Part shown: piece after piece, positions 16,213-27,880 of the stretch
Layout: each line of letters opens with the position of its first letter
Numbering within the stretch: the first letter of the stretch is position 1
NCBI RefSeq assembly: GCF_002355375.1
Contig: NZ_AP017312.1
Coordinates: forward strand, 135,001 to 172,500
Length of the DNA: 37,500 bases
Direction of reading: 5' to 3'
Source of the DNA: Aneurinibacillus soli
GTDB taxonomy: Bacteria > Bacillota > Bacilli > Aneurinibacillales > Aneurinibacillaceae
Notes under the pieces: generated by a model
What the model saw: the letters and a program-made list of their open reading frames with translations, nothing else
Database searches by the model: none
Told to the model about the DNA's origin: nothing
Translations under genes and position numbers: made by a program

Positions 16213-17160
16213 CTATTCGTCTTTGCGAAGACCCAGTCCAAGCTCTTCCAGCTTTTCCTGTACTTCTTCAAGCGATTTGCGGCCCAGATTACGGACTTTC
16301 ATCATATCTTCTTCTGTTTTTTGTGTCAGTTCCTGAACAGTGTTGATGCCAGCGCGCTTCAGGCAATTGTAAGAGCGAACAGAAAGGTCGAGTTCCTCAA
16401 TCGTCATCTCAAGGACTTTCTCTTTCTTATCTTCCTCTTTCTCTACCATAATCTCTGCTTCCTGGGCTTCATCCGTCAGGCCAACGAACAGATTAAGATG
16501 TTCTGTCATAATCTTCGCACCGAGGCTAACCGCTTCTTCCGGACGAATACTTCCATCTGTCCATACTTCTAACGTTAATTTATCGTAGTTTGTCACCTGA
16601 CCCACACGTGTATTTTCTACCTGGTAGTTTACACGGGTGATTGGTGTGTAGATTGAATCAATCGGAAGTACGCCAATCGGCATATCTGGACGTTTGTTCT
16701 GGTCAGCGGAAACATATCCACGGCCACGATTCGCATACATACGGATACGGAGACGGGCTCCCTGCTCCATTGTCGCGATGACGAGATCCGGGTTAAGGAT
16801 TTCCACGTCGCTATCCGCACGGATATCTGCTGCTGTAACAACGCCAGCGCCTTCCGCATCAATTTCAAGAACTTTCTCCTCGTCCGAATGGATTTTGAGA
16901 GAAAGAGTTTTTAAATTTAAGATGATCTGGGTAGTATCTTCTACCACGCCTTCGATCGTGGAGAACTCGTGGAGGACCCCATCGATTTGAACGCTGGTAA
17001 TTGCGGCGCCCGGAAGCGAAGAGAGCAGAATACGGCGCAGCGAGTTACCGAGCGTAGTCCCGTATCCTCGTTCAAGCGGTTCAACCACAAATTTACCATA
17101 GGTAGAGTCTTCACTTGCTTCTACCACTTCGATCTTTGGCTTTTCGATTTCGATCATCAA
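16213..17160 (-). CDS. rpoA: DNA-directed RNA polymerase subunit alpha
   Basis: 315 residues. The N-terminal dimerisation/assembly domain ([10 protein letters not shown]... [22 protein letters not shown]) is followed by a Glu/Lys-rich linker and the C-terminal DNA- and activator-binding domain ([41 protein letters not shown]). Two adjacent ATGs (17160 and 17157) are possible; AGGAGGG is better spaced for the first. A 180-base gap with an inverted repeat precedes it, larger than any other gap in the alpha segment. Confidence 0.99.
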   Translation of the reverse strand: MMIEIEKPKIEVVEASEDSTYGKFVVEPLERGYGTTLGNSLRRILLSSLPGAAITSVQIDGVLHEFSTIEGVVEDTTQIILNLKTLSLKIHSDEEKVLEIDAEGAGVVTAADIRADSDVEILNPDLVIATMEQGARLRIRMYANRGRGYVSADQNKRPDMPIGVLPIDSIYTPITRVNYQVENTRVGQVTNYDKLTLEVWTDGSIRPEEAVSLGAKIMTEHLNLFVGLTDEAQEAEIMVEKEEDKKEKVLEMTIEELDLSVRSYNCLKRAGINTVQELTQKTEEDMMKVRNLGRKSLEEVQEKLEELGLGLRKDE

Positions 17161-17185
17161 CGAAACCCTCCTTCAAAACGTCGAA

Positions 17186-17221
17186 AATTCCGGACGGGTC
17201 ATAAGGTCCACGACCGGAATT
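17186..17221 (-). promoter_or_regulatory. Hairpin in the rpsK-rpoA gap
   Basis: AATTCCGG at 17186-17193 and CCGGAATT at 17214-17221 form a perfect 8-bp stem, with an inner GGTC/GACC pair possible. Four U follow on the minus strand, too few for a strong terminator. It sits 25 bases before the rpoA start and could be a processing or attenuation site. Nothing else is visible in 17161-17340. Confidence 0.4.
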
Positions 17222-17340
17222 CCCCTTTACGGTTACCAGTAAATCGCAACCAAAGCACAGACCTGCTTGTATCATACTACCATATTATGCACAGGCGTAT
17301 AACTTTTTAAACTTGCTATTATATGCGACTTGCTGACAAA

Positions 17341-17745
17341 TTATACACGGCGACGTTTTGGTGGACGGCAACCATTATGAGGAATCGGAGTAACGTCTTT
17401 AATCATGTTAACTTCGAGTCCTGTTGCTTGCAGGGAACGGATTGCAGCTTCACGGCCTGACCCTGGACCTTTAACCAGAACTTCAACCACCTTCATGCCA
17501 TGCTCCATTGCTGCTTTACCAGCTTGCTCAGCAGCCATTTGTGCAGCGAACGGAGTGCTTTTACGGGAACCACGGAAGCCGAGGCCACCAGCACTTGCCC
17601 AGGAGATTGCATTTCCGTGCGGATCAGTAATAGTAACGATGGTGTTATTGAATGTAGAACGGATATGCGCGATGCCAGACTCAATATTTTTACGATCGCG
17701 ACGACGTGTACGAGTCGCAGCTACTTTTCTTTTCGCCAACTTCAT
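17341..17745 (-). CDS. rpsK: 30S ribosomal protein S11
   Basis: 134 residues; core [21 protein letters not shown]...[21 protein letters not shown] and the C-terminal [13 protein letters not shown] are diagnostic. The basic N-terminus ([24 protein letters not shown]) is slightly longer than in B. subtilis. Start ATG 17745 behind AAGGAGG, 9 bases after rpsM. Confidence 0.98.
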   Translation of the reverse strand: MKLAKRKVAATRTRRRDRKNIESGIAHIRSTFNNTIVTITDPHGNAISWASAGGLGFRGSRKSTPFAAQMAAEQAGKAAMEHGMKVVEVLVKGPGSGREAAIRSLQATGLEVNMIKDVTPIPHNGCRPPKRRRV

Positions 17746-17754
17746 TTACCTCCT

Positions 17755-18123
17755 TTACTTCTTCTTGTTCGCTACAGTGCGGCGCGGACCTTTACGAGTA
17801 CGAGCATTTGTTTTCGTACGCTGACCACGAACCGGCAGACCTTTGCGGTGACGAACACCACGGAAGCAGCCGATTTCCACAAGGCGCTTGATGCTGAGGG
17901 ATACTTCACGGCGAAGGTCACCTTCAACTTTAACACTTTTGTCGATGTATTCACGAAGCTTACCAGCTTCTTCTTCTGTCAGATCGCGAACGCGAGTCTG
18001 CTCGCTGATGCCTGTTTCAGTCAGGATCTTCTCAGCTGTTGGACGGCCGATGCCGAAAATATACGTTAACGCGATTACTACGCGTTTGTCACGAGGTAAA
18101 TCAACTCCCGCAATACGTGCCAC
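17755..18123 (-). CDS. rpsM: 30S ribosomal protein S13
   Basis: 122 residues: [21 protein letters not shown] start, helix-two-turns-helix [11 protein letters not shown], and basic C-terminal tail [19 protein letters not shown] that contacts P-site tRNA. Complete. It lies between rpmJ and rpsK as in all Bacillales. Confidence 0.98.
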   Translation of the reverse strand: MARIAGVDLPRDKRVVIALTYIFGIGRPTAEKILTETGISEQTRVRDLTEEEAGKLREYIDKSVKVEGDLRREVSLSIKRLVEIGCFRGVRHRKGLPVRGQRTKTNARTRKGPRRTVANKKK

Positions 18124-18145
18124 GTGTCGTGCACCTCCTTATAAA

Positions 18146-18259
18146 TTAACCTTGACGCTGCTTATGTTTCGGATTTTCGCAGATTACCATAACTTTGCCT
18201 TTGCGTCGAATGATTTTGCATTTCTCGCAAATCTGCTTTACAGATGGTCTTACTTTCAC
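18146..18259 (-). CDS. rpmJ: 50S ribosomal protein L36 (zinc-binding form)
   Basis: A 37-codon gene with a GTG start at 18259 behind AGGAGG. The protein starts [19 protein letters not shown] and ends NPKHKQRQG. The zinc ribbon C-x2-C ... C ... H ([13 protein letters not shown]) is intact, so this is the C+ paralogue used under zinc-sufficient conditions. It lies between infA and rpsM in the canonical order. Confidence 0.97.
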   Translation of the reverse strand: MKVRPSVKQICEKCKIIRRKGKVMVICENPKHKQRQG

Positions 18260-18291
18260 TCGAATAACCTCCTGTCATTTCTAGAAAGCCG

Positions 18292-18333
18292 GAAGTATTA
18301 GAGGTTGGAGGTCATATTCGCACCTCTAACTTC
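18292..18333 (-). promoter_or_regulatory. Hairpin between infA and rpmJ
   Basis: TTAGAGGT (18298-18305) pairs with ACCTCTAA (18322-18329), flanked by GAAG/CTTC (18292-18295, 18330-18333). There is no U-run, so it is more likely an RNA processing or stability element than a terminator. Confidence 0.35.
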
Positions 18334-18345
18334 TTGTTTCCGTCT

Positions 18346-18564
18346 CTATTTATAGCGATATGTGATCCGCCCACGGGTCAAATCATACGGTGATAATTCA
18401 ACGGTAACTTTGTCACCTGGCAGTATACGAATGAAATGCATACGGATTTTCCCGGATACGTGAGCAAGCACTTTGTGCCCGTTCTCCAGCTCTACGCGGA
18501 ACATCGCGTTCGGTAGAGGCTCAATCACGGTTCCTTCCACTTCAATTACGTCTTCTTTCGCCAT
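18346..18564 (-). CDS. infA: Translation initiation factor IF-1
   Basis: 72 residues from the ATG at 18564 (AAGGAG upstream), the standard length: [21 protein letters not shown], an OB-fold with [14 protein letters not shown] and RGRITYRYK at the end. It blocks the A site during initiation. An in-frame extension to 18621 has no support. It follows map by 80 bases. Confidence 0.98.
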   Translation of the reverse strand: MAKEDVIEVEGTVIEPLPNAMFRVELENGHKVLAHVSGKIRMHFIRILPGDKVTVELSPYDLTRGRITYRYK

Positions 18565-18644
18565 AAAGCCACTCTCCTTTCGTAAGCCGGTTTGCTTCAT
18601 AAGCATGTTATCCAACGGCAATCATACCACATCATGTAGTACAA

Positions 18645-20062
<1,418 letters not shown>

Positions 20063-20090
20063 TTAATGAACAGCCTTCTTTGTACTACTT

Positions 20091-21398
20091 CTACTTAATA
20101 AAACCTTTGTAATGCCGTTTTACAAGCTGAGTTTCGATTTGCTTCATCGTATCGAGTGCAACCCCGATCACAATCAAGATGGTTGTTCCTCCGATTCGAA
20201 TGCTAGCCGGAAGCCCGCTTACCGCGGAGAACAGCATAGGCAAAATCGAGATCACGGCCAAAAATACCGCGCCTGCCAACGTAATTCGGTTTAATGTTCG
20301 AGTAATATACTGGGCTGTCTCATCTCCTGGACGTATCCCCGGGATATATCCGCCGTTCTTTTTCATGTTGTCAGCCATCTGTGTCGGATTAACCTGAACG
20401 AACACGTAGAAGTACGTGAATCCAAGAATAAGCAGCACATACAGCACGATACCAAGCCAGTTGCTTGAGCTCATTGTCTGGATATTAAACGTCTGGATCA
20501 CCCAGTTTGCTACCGGATTCCCCGCCCAGAATTGAGCAATCGTTGGCGGGAAAATGACTAAAGACAGAGCGAAGATTACAGGAATAACTCCGGCACTGTT
20601 TACTTTTAACGGGATGTGAGTCGATTGACCCCCATACATCTTGCGGCCAACCACGCGCTTTGCATACTGCACCGGCACTTTACGAATGCCCTGCTGGACA
20701 TACACAACTGCCATGATGAGCAATACGAGCGCCAGCACAATTCCTACGAGTTTCACGATGTTCATAAACACCTGATCCCCCGCGCCGAGGAACTCGGTCG
20801 CATAGAGCTGCTTCGCTCCATTCGGAATCGCAGCTACGATCCCCGCAAAGATAATAATAGAAATCCCGTTTCCGATGCCCTTCTCGGTAATTTGCTCACC
20901 GAGCCACATCAGGAATGCTGTACCCGCAGTGAGTACAATTGCGATTAACGCATATGTTGTGAAAGAAGGATCCTTGACAAGTCCTGGCATCATTCGGTTA
21001 AATCCGATTGATAACCCGGTTGCCTGAATCACCCCAAGAACGATTGTTCCATACCGGGTGAACTGGGCAATTTTACGCCGACCAATATCTCCCTCTTTCG
21101 ACCACTGCGTCAATGTCGGTACGACATCCATAGACAAAAGCTGCATGATAATGGATGCGGTGATGTATGGCATAATCCCCATCGCGAAGATGGAGAAGTG
21201 AGCCAGTGCACCACCAGAGAACGTATTTAGAAACCCAAACACATTATTCTGCTGCGACAGTTGCTCAAGTACCGATACGTTGATATTAGGTACCGGAACA
21301 AAGCTGCCAATCCGAAAGACGACAAGCATCAAAAGGGTAAAAATCACCTTTCGACGCAAGTCGGCAATCTTGAATATATTGGCAACAGTGGAGAACAT
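20091..21398 (-). CDS. secY: Preprotein translocase subunit SecY
   Basis: 435 residues with ten predicted membrane helices, starting [25 protein letters not shown], with the GIMPYITASIIMQLL plug/TM2b region and the cytosolic loops VQQGIRKVPVQYAKRVVG and NPTQMADNMKKNGGYIPGIRPG that dock ribosome and SecA. It forms the channel of the Sec translocase. The rplO stop and secY start share one base (TAATG at 21400-21396), so they are translationally coupled. Confidence 0.99.
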   Translation of the reverse strand: MFSTVANIFKIADLRRKVIFTLLMLVVFRIGSFVPVPNINVSVLEQLSQQNNVFGFLNTFSGGALAHFSIFAMGIMPYITASIIMQLLSMDVVPTLTQWSKEGDIGRRKIAQFTRYGTIVLGVIQATGLSIGFNRMMPGLVKDPSFTTYALIAIVLTAGTAFLMWLGEQITEKGIGNGISIIIFAGIVAAIPNGAKQLYATEFLGAGDQVFMNIVKLVGIVLALVLLIMAVVYVQQGIRKVPVQYAKRVVGRKMYGGQSTHIPLKVNSAGVIPVIFALSLVIFPPTIAQFWAGNPVANWVIQTFNIQTMSSSNWLGIVLYVLLILGFTYFYVFVQVNPTQMADNMKKNGGYIPGIRPGDETAQYITRTLNRITLAGAVFLAVISILPMLFSAVSGLPASIRIGGTTILIVIGVALDTMKQIETQLVKRHYKGFIK

Positions 21399-21838
21399 TA
21401 GATCACCTCGGTTTTTCCGCCAAGAGCCTCAATCTTTTCAACTGCAGATTGAGAAAACTTCTGGGCTTGAACCGTCAGCTTAACGTTTAATTCTCCGTTC
21501 CCTAAAATCTTAACGCCATCACGGACGTTTTTAATGATGCCTGCTTCAAGCAGAGCTTCAGGTGTAACAACCGCATCAGCCGCAAACTTGTTCAGCTGAT
21601 CCAGACCCACAATCGCAAACTCTTTACGGTTCGGATTTGTGAAGCCACGTTTCGGCAGACGACGGTACAGCGGGTTTTGACCACCCTCGAAACCTGGACG
21701 AACACCACCGCCTGAACGGGAGTTCTGACCTTTGTGACCGCGACCAGCAGTCTTGCCGTTACCGGAACCAATACCGCGACCTACACGGTTGCGTGTTTTG
21801 CGGGAACCTTCAGCAGGTTGAATTTCGTGTAACTTCAT
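21398..21838 (-). CDS. rplO: 50S ribosomal protein L15
   Basis: 146 residues from the ATG at 21838 (GGAGGTG upstream): [22 protein letters not shown], then the Gly/Arg-rich extension [27 protein letters not shown]. The longer frame opening at 21862 would put the ribosome-binding site inside the gene. Complete. Confidence 0.97.
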   Translation of the reverse strand: MKLHEIQPAEGSRKTRNRVGRGIGSGNGKTAGRGHKGQNSRSGGGVRPGFEGGQNPLYRRLPKRGFTNPNRKEFAIVGLDQLNKFAADAVVTPEALLEAGIIKNVRDGVKILGNGELNVKLTVQAQKFSQSAVEKIEALGGKTEVI

Positions 21839-21870
21839 CGTTGCACCTCCTCTGTATCGCAAAGTATATA

Positions 21871-22056
21871 TTACGCTTCGATTTCTTTAACTTCAACCAT
21901 GTGCTTTACTTTTTCCACCATGCCGCGCATTGCAGCGTTGTCTTCTTTAACAACTGTCTGGTGGATTTTGCGAAGACCGAGAGCAGCTACAGTAGCTTTC
22001 TGGTTTTCCGTGCGACCAATCAGGCTGCGTTTAAGAGTAATTTGCAGTTTCGCCAT
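21871..22056 (-). CDS. rpmD: 50S ribosomal protein L30
   Basis: 61 residues, [30 protein letters not shown] with the usual [17 protein letters not shown] end; complete short bacterial L30. It lies between rpsE and rplO. Confidence 0.97.
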   Translation of the reverse strand: MAKLQITLKRSLIGRTENQKATVAALGLRKIHQTVVKEDNAAMRGMVEKVKHMVEVKEIEA

Positions 22057-22070
22057 GAGTTAAGTTCCTC

Positions 22071-22568
22071 CTAACCTAAAAGCTCTTCCGCAGTCTTACC
22101 GCGAAGCTTTGCAACTTGATCAACTGTTTTCAGGCGGCTTAAGCCTTCAAGTGTTGCGTTAACCATGTTGATCGGGTTGTTAGATCCCAGAGATTTACTC
22201 AGTACATCGCCTACACCAGCAAGTTCGAGCACTGCACGAACCGGGCCACCAGCGATAACTCCAGTACCTTCTGAAGCAGGTTTCATAAATACGCGACCTG
22301 CGCCAAAACGTCCGTGTACTTCGTGTGGGAGTGTAGTTCCTACGAGTGGAACTTTAATCAGGTTTTTCTTTGCATCTTCGATGGCTTTACGGATTGCATC
22401 CGGCACCTCTTGAGCTTTACCCATACCTGTGCCAACGTGTCCGTTTTTATCGCCAACGACTACTAGAGCGCTGAAGCTGAAGCGACGGCCACCTTTAACA
22501 ACTTTTGCTACGCGGTTAATGGCGACAACTTTCTCTTCGAGCTCCAGGTTGGAAGCGTCAATACGCAT
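22071..22568 (-). CDS. rpsE: 30S ribosomal protein S5
   Basis: 165 residues: double-stranded RNA-binding N-domain ([33 protein letters not shown]) with the K-K-G-R-type loop implicated in accuracy and spectinomycin response, then [26 protein letters not shown]. Complete, strong ribosome-binding site. Confidence 0.98.
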   Translation of the reverse strand: MRIDASNLELEEKVVAINRVAKVVKGGRRFSFSALVVVGDKNGHVGTGMGKAQEVPDAIRKAIEDAKKNLIKVPLVGTTLPHEVHGRFGAGRVFMKPASEGTGVIAGGPVRAVLELAGVGDVLSKSLGSNNPINMVNATLEGLSRLKTVDQVAKLRGKTAEELLG

Positions 22569-22606
22569 GAAGTTCCCTCCTTATATAAGGATTTTCGATC
22601 AAATAA

Positions 22607-22975
22607 TTAGAATTGCAGGCCAGCTTCACGAGCAGCATCTGCAAGAGCTTTAACACGTCCATGGTAGAGATATCCACCACGGTCAAATACAACTTCTTTC
22701 ACGCCTTTTTCGATTGCACGTTTTGCCACGAGTTCGCCGACTTTTGCAGCAGACTCCTGGTTACCACCGTGACCGAGTTGGCCTTTCAGTTCCGGATCAA
22801 CAGTAGAAGCAGCAGCGAGTGTTACACCTGCTACGTCATCAATCAGTTGAGCGTAGATGTGGTTCGAAGAACGGTATACGTTCAGGCGCGGCATTTGAGC
22901 TGTGCCATTTACTTTCTTACGAACACGCAGATGTCTTTTCTTGCGACTTTTGTTTTTATCCTGTTTCGTAATCAC
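22607..22975 (-). CDS. rplR: 50S ribosomal protein L18
   Basis: 122 residues starting at GTG (22975) with AAGGAG 9 bases upstream; [20 protein letters not shown]-like core and [24 protein letters not shown] end. It binds 5S rRNA with L5. Complete. Confidence 0.97.
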   Translation of the reverse strand: MITKQDKNKSRKKRHLRVRKKVNGTAQMPRLNVYRSSNHIYAQLIDDVAGVTLAAASTVDPELKGQLGHGGNQESAAKVGELVAKRAIEKGVKEVVFDRGGYLYHGRVKALADAAREAGLQF

Positions 22976-23011
22976 GTACTTTCACTCCTTTCCTTACAAT
23001 CGCCTTAGCGA

Positions 23012-23551
23012 TTACTTCTTACCAGTTTTACCTTCTTTACGACGTACGCGCTCACCTTGGTAGCGAATACCTTTACCTTTGTAAGGCTCTGGTTTGCGGA
23101 CAGCACGGATTTCAGAAGCGATTTGGCCTACACGCTCTTTGTCGATACCTTTGACAATGATTTGTGTTTGAGCCGGCACTTCGAATTCGATGCCTGCTTC
23201 CGGAGTGATTTCAACCGGATGAGAGTAACCCACGTTCAGAGTCAGGTTCGAGCCGCTTTTCGCTGCACGGTAACCTACACCAACGAGTTCAAGTGCTTTA
23301 GAGAATCCGTTCGTTACACCTTCTACCATGTTGGCGATGACGCTACGAGTTGTACCATGCAGAGCACGGTGCAGTTTATTGTCAGAAGGACGCTCAACGT
23401 TAATTGCGTTGCCTTCAACTTTTACGATAACTTCGCTGTGAAGTGTACGGGACAGTGTGCCTTTCGGTCCTTTGACAGTCAGGGTCACGCCGTCGAGCGT
23501 CACTTCAACGCCGGCTGGAATTACAACCGGTTTTTTACCAATACGGGACAT
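23012..23551 (-). CDS. rplF: 50S ribosomal protein L6
   Basis: 179 residues, [17 protein letters not shown] onward, two repeated alpha/beta domains, ending with [25 protein letters not shown]. It lies near the sarcin-ricin loop and GTPase centre. Complete. Confidence 0.98.
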   Translation of the reverse strand: MSRIGKKPVVIPAGVEVTLDGVTLTVKGPKGTLSRTLHSEVIVKVEGNAINVERPSDNKLHRALHGTTRSVIANMVEGVTNGFSKALELVGVGYRAAKSGSNLTLNVGYSHPVEITPEAGIEFEVPAQTQIIVKGIDKERVGQIASEIRAVRKPEPYKGKGIRYQGERVRRKEGKTGKK

Positions 23552-23581
23552 TCGTTACACCTCCGTTCGTTGTCGAATGTA

Positions 23582-23980
23582 TTACCAAACGTATGCTAAT
23601 ACTTCGCCGCCCGCTTGCTGTTGACGAGCTTGTTTATCAGTCATAACACCTTTAGATGTAGAGATAACCGCGATTCCAAGTCCGCCCAGAACGCGTGGAA
23701 TCTCATTGTTTTTTGCGTATACACGCAGGCCTGGTTTGCTGATGCGTTTCAGACCGTTAATTACGCGCTCATTGCCCGTACCGTACTTCAGAAAAATACG
23801 GAGGATGCCCTGCTTGTTATCTTCCACATATTCAACGTCACGTACAAAGCCTTCTTCTTTCAGAATGTTAGCGATGTCGCGCTTGATTTTGGAAGCAGGC
23901 ACTTCCAGTTTCTCATGACGCACCATATTGGCATTGCGAATACGTGTAAGCATATCTGCAATTGGATCTGTCATTACCAT
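23582..23980 (-). CDS. rpsH: 30S ribosomal protein S8
   Basis: 132 residues; [30 protein letters not shown] start and the [29 protein letters not shown]-binding end. AAGGAGG lies 8 bases before the ATG at 23980, favouring it over the ATG two codons on. Complete. Confidence 0.98.
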   Translation of the reverse strand: MVMTDPIADMLTRIRNANMVRHEKLEVPASKIKRDIANILKEEGFVRDVEYVEDNKQGILRIFLKYGTGNERVINGLKRISKPGLRVYAKNNEIPRVLGGLGIAVISTSKGVMTDKQARQQQAGGEVLAYVW

Positions 23981-24009
23981 ATGTTTAACCTCCTTCCCGT
24001 TCTCAGGGA

Positions 24010-24195
24010 TTACCAGCTTGCTTTTTTAACTCCAGGTAGTTGACCCTGGTATGCTAAGTCGCGAATACAAATCCGGCAAAGTTTAAATTTGCGATACACT
24101 GAATGCGGACGTCCGCAACGTTCGCAACGAGTATAACCTTGCACTTTAAACTTCGGCGTACGTTGCTGTTTCACGATCATGGATTTTTTAGCCAC
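24010..24195 (-). CDS. rpsN: 30S ribosomal protein S14, zinc type (type Z)
   Basis: 61 residues, [24 protein letters not shown]. Four cysteines in two C-x2-C pairs (CERC and CRIC) identify the short zinc-binding S14 (RpsN1/type Z), typical of low-GC Gram-positives. A zinc-independent paralogue, if present, lies outside the window. Confidence 0.98.
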   Translation of the reverse strand: MAKKSMIVKQQRTPKFKVQGYTRCERCGRPHSVYRKFKLCRICIRDLAYQGQLPGVKKASW

Positions 24196-24227
24196 GTGTT
24201 TCCCTCCTTATCAAATAAAATCGGAGA

Positions 24228-24770
24228 TTACTTGACGAAAGGAGCGCCGAGTTGTGTTAACAGTTCACGGGCTTCTTCGTCCGTATTTGCTGTTGTTACG
24301 ATAACAATGTCCATACCACGGATGGCATCAACTTTATCGTACTCAATTTCCGGGAAGAGAAGCTGTTCTTTCAGACCGAGTGTGTAGTTACCGCGACCAT
24401 CGAAAGCTTTCGACGAGATACCGCGGAAGTCACGAACACGCGGGAGAGAAATGTTGAACAGTTTATCTAAGAAGTGATACATACGCTCACCGCGTAGCGT
24501 CACTTTGCAACCGATTGGCATACCTTCACGAAGACGGAAGCCTGCGATTGATTTCTTTGCACGAGTGACAACCGGTTTTTGACCTGCGATTAATTCGAGT
24601 TCACGAACCGCGCTGTCGAGGATTTTCGGATTGGCAACAGCCTCACCGAGACCCATATTGATAACAATTTTATCAAGCTTAGGCGCCTGCATTACGGATT
24701 TGTAACCGAATTTTTGCATCATCGCCGGCATGATTTTTTCTTTGTATGTCTCAACCATTCTTGCAGCCAT
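24228..24770 (-). CDS. rplE: 50S ribosomal protein L5
   Basis: 180 residues with [37 protein letters not shown] and the [18 protein letters not shown] end. It binds 5S rRNA and contacts P-site tRNA. ATG 24770 has AAGGAGG upstream. Complete. Confidence 0.98.
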   Translation of the reverse strand: MAARMVETYKEKIMPAMMQKFGYKSVMQAPKLDKIVINMGLGEAVANPKILDSAVRELELIAGQKPVVTRAKKSIAGFRLREGMPIGCKVTLRGERMYHFLDKLFNISLPRVRDFRGISSKAFDGRGNYTLGLKEQLLFPEIEYDKVDAIRGMDIVIVTTANTDEEARELLTQLGAPFVK

Positions 24771-24798
24771 TCAAATGACCTCCTTTCCGACCTGACTA

Positions 24799-25125
24799 CT
24801 ATTCGATAACTTCGCCAGATTTTTTCGCGATACGAACTTTCTTTCCGTCTACAATCTTGTGACCAATACGAGTCGGTTCACCTGTTTTCGGATCTGCGAT
24901 CATTACGTTGGAAGAGTGAATTGCTGCTTCCTGTGTAACGATGCCACCTTGCGGATTGTTCGGGTTCGGACGAGTATGTTTCTTCACCATGTTCACACCT
25001 TCAACAAGCACACGGCCTGTTTTTGGGTAAGCAGCGAGAACGCGTCCTTTTTTTCCTTTATCTTTACCGCTGATAACAACAACGTTATCACCAGTTTTCA
25101 CGTGCAGTTTAATGCGTTCGGACAT
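24799..25125 (-). CDS. rplX: 50S ribosomal protein L24
   Basis: 108 residues with the KOW motif [21 protein letters not shown] at the N-terminus, and [25 protein letters not shown]. It is an assembly initiator near the exit tunnel. Complete. Confidence 0.97.
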   Translation of the reverse strand: MSERIKLHVKTGDNVVVISGKDKGKKGRVLAAYPKTGRVLVEGVNMVKKHTRPNPNNPQGGIVTQEAAIHSSNVMIADPKTGEPTRIGHKIVDGKKVRIAKKSGEVIE

Positions 25126-25170
25126 GACGGCACCTCCTTGTCATTCAACTTAATGCCTTTTTTTCAGGAA

Positions 25171-25539
25171 TTACAGTACTTCAGGAGCCAGAGATACGAT
25201 CTTCATGAAGTCTTTATCACGAAGTTCCCGGGCAACTGGTCCGAAGATACGAGTTCCGCGCGGGCCTTTGTCTTCGCGGACGATTACAGCTGCGTTTTCA
25301 TCAAAGCGGATGTAAGAGCCGTCTTTACGACGAGCGCCAGTTTTCGTCCGTACGATTACCGCTTTAACTACGTCGCCTTTCTTAACAACGCCACCTGGTG
25401 TTGCTTGTTTCACCGAGCAAACAATAACGTCACCGATATTAGCGAATTTACGGCCAGAGCCACCCAGAACTTTAATGCACATCAGTTCTTTCGCGCCAGA
25501 GTTGTCGGCTACACGTAAACGAGTTTGAGTTTGGATCAC
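25171..25539 (-). CDS. rplN: 50S ribosomal protein L14
   Basis: 122 residues, [27 protein letters not shown] start, [28 protein letters not shown] end; identical in length to B. subtilis L14. Binds at the subunit interface. Confidence 0.99.
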   Translation of the reverse strand: MIQTQTRLRVADNSGAKELMCIKVLGGSGRKFANIGDVIVCSVKQATPGGVVKKGDVVKAVIVRTKTGARRKDGSYIRFDENAAVIVREDKGPRGTRIFGPVARELRDKDFMKIVSLAPEVL

Positions 25540-25582
25540 GGAGAGTCCCTCCCTTCAGATGTAACTAAACGTTCGTCAAATA

Positions 25583-25849
25583 CTAGATAATAACGGCTTT
25601 CTCAACCACTTCAACGAGTCTCCAACGCTTGTCTTTAGACAGCGGGCGAGTTTCCATGATTTTTACAAGATCACCGATTTTCGCTGTGTTCTGCTCATCA
25701 TGAGCTTTGAACTTCTTGGAGTATTTCACGCGCTTTCCGTAAAGCGGGTGCTTTTTGTATGTTTCAACAAGAACAACGATGGTTTTATCCATTTTGTCAG
25801 AAACAACTTTACCAAGAACAACTTTACGTGCGTTGCGTTCTACTGCCAT
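25583..25849 (-). CDS. rpsQ: 30S ribosomal protein S17
   Basis: 88 residues, [26 protein letters not shown] with the OB-fold [20 protein letters not shown]. Early 16S rRNA 5'-domain binder. Complete. Confidence 0.98.
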   Translation of the reverse strand: MAVERNARKVVLGKVVSDKMDKTIVVLVETYKKHPLYGKRVKYSKKFKAHDEQNTAKIGDLVKIMETRPLSKDKRWRLVEVVEKAVII

Positions 25850-25874
25850 GTGATATGCCTCCCTCCTGATTTAA

Positions 25875-26072
25875 TTAGCTAATGCCTAATTCACGTTCAC
25901 GGAGAACGGTTTTTGCACGCGCGATAGCCTTACGAACCTGGCCAATCTGTGCAGTGTTGTCTAATTGACCTGTCGCTAATTGAAAACGGAGGTTGAAAAG
26001 CTCTTCTTTCATAGAAGTAACTTTTTGTTCGATTTCGGCAGTGGTTAAGTTGCGAATTTCATTAGCTTTCAT
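25875..26072 (-). CDS. rpmC: 50S ribosomal protein L29
   Basis: 65 residues from the ATG at 26072 ([18 protein letters not shown], with [18 protein letters not shown]). The frame can open at a GTG at 26084, but the internal ATG matches family length. The start lies inside the end of rplP (11-base overlap), so translation is coupled. Confidence 0.97.
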   Translation of the reverse strand: MKANEIRNLTTAEIEQKVTSMKEELFNLRFQLATGQLDNTAQIGQVRKAIARAKTVLRERELGIS

Positions 26073-26496
26073 TTGCGTCACCACCCACTTCTTCCCGTTT
26101 TACAAACTTACATTTCACCGGAAGTTTGTGCATAGCCAGACGCATTGCTTCGCGTGCCGTTTCTTCCGGAACACCAGCCAGCTCAAACATAATCTTACCC
26201 GGTTTAACGATTGCTACCCATTTCTCAACAGAACCTTTACCGGAACCCATGCGGACTTCGAGAGGCTTTTGAGTAACTGGTTTATCCGGGAAAATTTTAA
26301 TCCATACTTTACCGCCACGTTTGATGTAACGAGTCATCGCAATACGCGCAGATTCGATTTGACGGTTTGTGATCCAGGAGGCTTCCAGAGCTTGCAGGCC
26401 GTATTCACCGAAAGCTACTTGAGTGCCGCCTTTGGCTTGCCCTCTCATTTTTCCGCGGTGTTGTTTGCGGTGTTTTACGCGCTTAGGAATCAACAT
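26062..26496 (-). CDS. rplP: 50S ribosomal protein L16
   Basis: 144 residues, [24 protein letters not shown] onward with [23 protein letters not shown]. It supports the aminoacyl-tRNA site. Complete; overlaps rpmC by 11 bases and follows rpsC by 2 bases. Confidence 0.98.
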   Translation of the reverse strand: MLIPKRVKHRKQHRGKMRGQAKGGTQVAFGEYGLQALEASWITNRQIESARIAMTRYIKRGGKVWIKIFPDKPVTQKPLEVRMGSGKGSVEKWVAIVKPGKIMFELAGVPEETAREAMRLAMHKLPVKCKFVKREEVGGDANES

Positions 26497-26498
26497 GA

Positions 26499-27161
26499 TT
26501 ATTTGCCTCCTTCCTCTTCAGTTCTTTTCTTCGCCTGAGGAAGAACTTCTCCACGGTAAATCCATACTTTTACGCCGATTTTTCCGTACGTAGTATCGGC
26601 TTCAGCAGTACCGTAATCAATATCAGCACGAAGTGTGTGAAGCGGAACTGTACCTTCGCTATATCCTTCAGAACGAGCGATATCCGCGCCACCAAGACGG
26701 CCACTTACCATTGTTTTAATACCTTGTGCACCCGAACGCATTGTGCGTTGCAGAGACTGCTTTTGTGCACGACGGAAAGAAATACGGTTTTCGAGCTGAC
26801 GAGCAATGCTCTGAGCTACGAGGTTTGCATCCATATCCGGATTTTTGATTTCGTTGATGTTGATGTGAACTTTCTTGCTTGTCAGGCTAGACAGTGCTTT
26901 GCGCAGTTTTTCAACTTCGCTACCGCCTTTACCAATTACCATGCCTGGCTTAGCAGTGTTAATTGTAACATTTACACGGTTAGCTGCGCGCTCGATTTCT
27001 ACTGTAGAAACAGAAGCGTCTTTCAGCTGGTCCTTAACGAATTGACGGACTTTCAAGTCTTCGTGAAGAAGAGTAGCATAGTCTTTGTCTGCGAACCATT
27101 TGGATTCCCAGTCACGAATAACGCCTACACGAAGTCCAATCGGGCTAACTTTCTGACCCAC
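26499..27161 (-). CDS. rpsC: 30S ribosomal protein S3
   Basis: 220 residues: [22 protein letters not shown], the KH type II motif [12 protein letters not shown], and the C-domain [32 protein letters not shown]. mRNA entry and helicase component. Complete. Confidence 0.98.
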   Translation of the reverse strand: MGQKVSPIGLRVGVIRDWESKWFADKDYATLLHEDLKVRQFVKDQLKDASVSTVEIERAANRVNVTINTAKPGMVIGKGGSEVEKLRKALSSLTSKKVHININEIKNPDMDANLVAQSIARQLENRISFRRAQKQSLQRTMRSGAQGIKTMVSGRLGGADIARSEGYSEGTVPLHTLRADIDYGTAEADTTYGKIGVKVWIYRGEVLPQAKKRTEEEGGK

Positions 27162-27174
27162 TCGCTATCCCTCC

Positions 27175-27507
27175 TTATTTTTCAGATACTACAACCGTAA
27201 TGTGGCTAGTACGCTTATTGATTCGGCTTGCGCGACCCATTGCACGTGGGCGGAAACGCTTCAGCGTCGGGCCTTCATCTACAAATACTTTGCTTACGAC
27301 CAGGTCGTTCGCATCTAAATTCATGTTATGCTCAGCATTCGCAACAGCAGAGAGCAACACTTTCTCGATTACTGGAGAACCAGCCTTCGGAGTGTGCTTC
27401 AGGATTGCAAGAGCCTCACCTACTTGCTTGCCTCGAATCAGGTCTACAACGAGACGAACTTTACGAGGTGCAATACGGATATAACGTGCTACCGCTTTTG
27501 CTTCCAT
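27175..27507 (-). CDS. rplV: 50S ribosomal protein L22
   Basis: 110 residues, [27 protein letters not shown] and the tunnel-lining hairpin [29 protein letters not shown]. Complete. No macrolide-resistance-type indel is evident in the hairpin. Confidence 0.98.
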   Translation of the reverse strand: MEAKAVARYIRIAPRKVRLVVDLIRGKQVGEALAILKHTPKAGSPVIEKVLLSAVANAEHNMNLDANDLVVSKVFVDEGPTLKRFRPRAMGRASRINKRTSHITVVVSEK

Positions 27508-27544
27508 AGTGAGTGACCTCCTCTCTTAACTTGACGTCCGAGTA

Positions 27545-27823
27545 TTACCGTCTCGTCTTCTTGTCAGTGTCTACGTGACCTTTGAAGGTACGAGTTGGAG
27601 CAAATTCTCCAAGTTTATGTCCGACCATATCTTCGGTTACATATACAGGTACATGCTTGCGACCATCGTACACTGCAAATGTGTGACCAATGAAATCTGG
27701 GAAGATTGTAGAGCGACGAGACCAAGTTTTAATAACCTTTTTGTCTTCTTTCGCGTTATGCTCTTCGACCTTTTTCATGAGGTGGTCATCTACAAAAGGT
27801 CCTTTTTTTAAGCTGCGTCCCAT
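27545..27823 (-). CDS. rpsS: 30S ribosomal protein S19
   Basis: 92 residues, [19 protein letters not shown], with [22 protein letters not shown] and [14 protein letters not shown]. Complete head protein of 30S. Confidence 0.98.
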   Translation of the reverse strand: MGRSLKKGPFVDDHLMKKVEEHNAKEDKKVIKTWSRRSTIFPDFIGHTFAVYDGRKHVPVYVTEDMVGHKLGEFAPTRTFKGHVDTDKKTRR

Positions 27824-27848
27824 GAACGAACCTCCCTTCGTGATAGAA

Positions 27849-27870
27849 GTGCGGTTTCAAATGACCGCAC
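27849..27870 (-). promoter_or_regulatory. Hairpin between rplB and rpsS
   Basis: GTGCGGT (27849-27855) and ACCGCAC (27864-27870) form a perfect 7-bp stem with an 8-base loop in the 57-base gap. No U-run follows; a processing or stability role is possible. Confidence 0.35.
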
Positions 27871-27880
27871 CGTTATACCA

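Noticed and set aside
17186-17221. Terminator upstream of rpoA
   Set aside because: Only four U follow the stem, and termination there would cut off the essential rpoA gene; kept only as a hairpin of unknown role.
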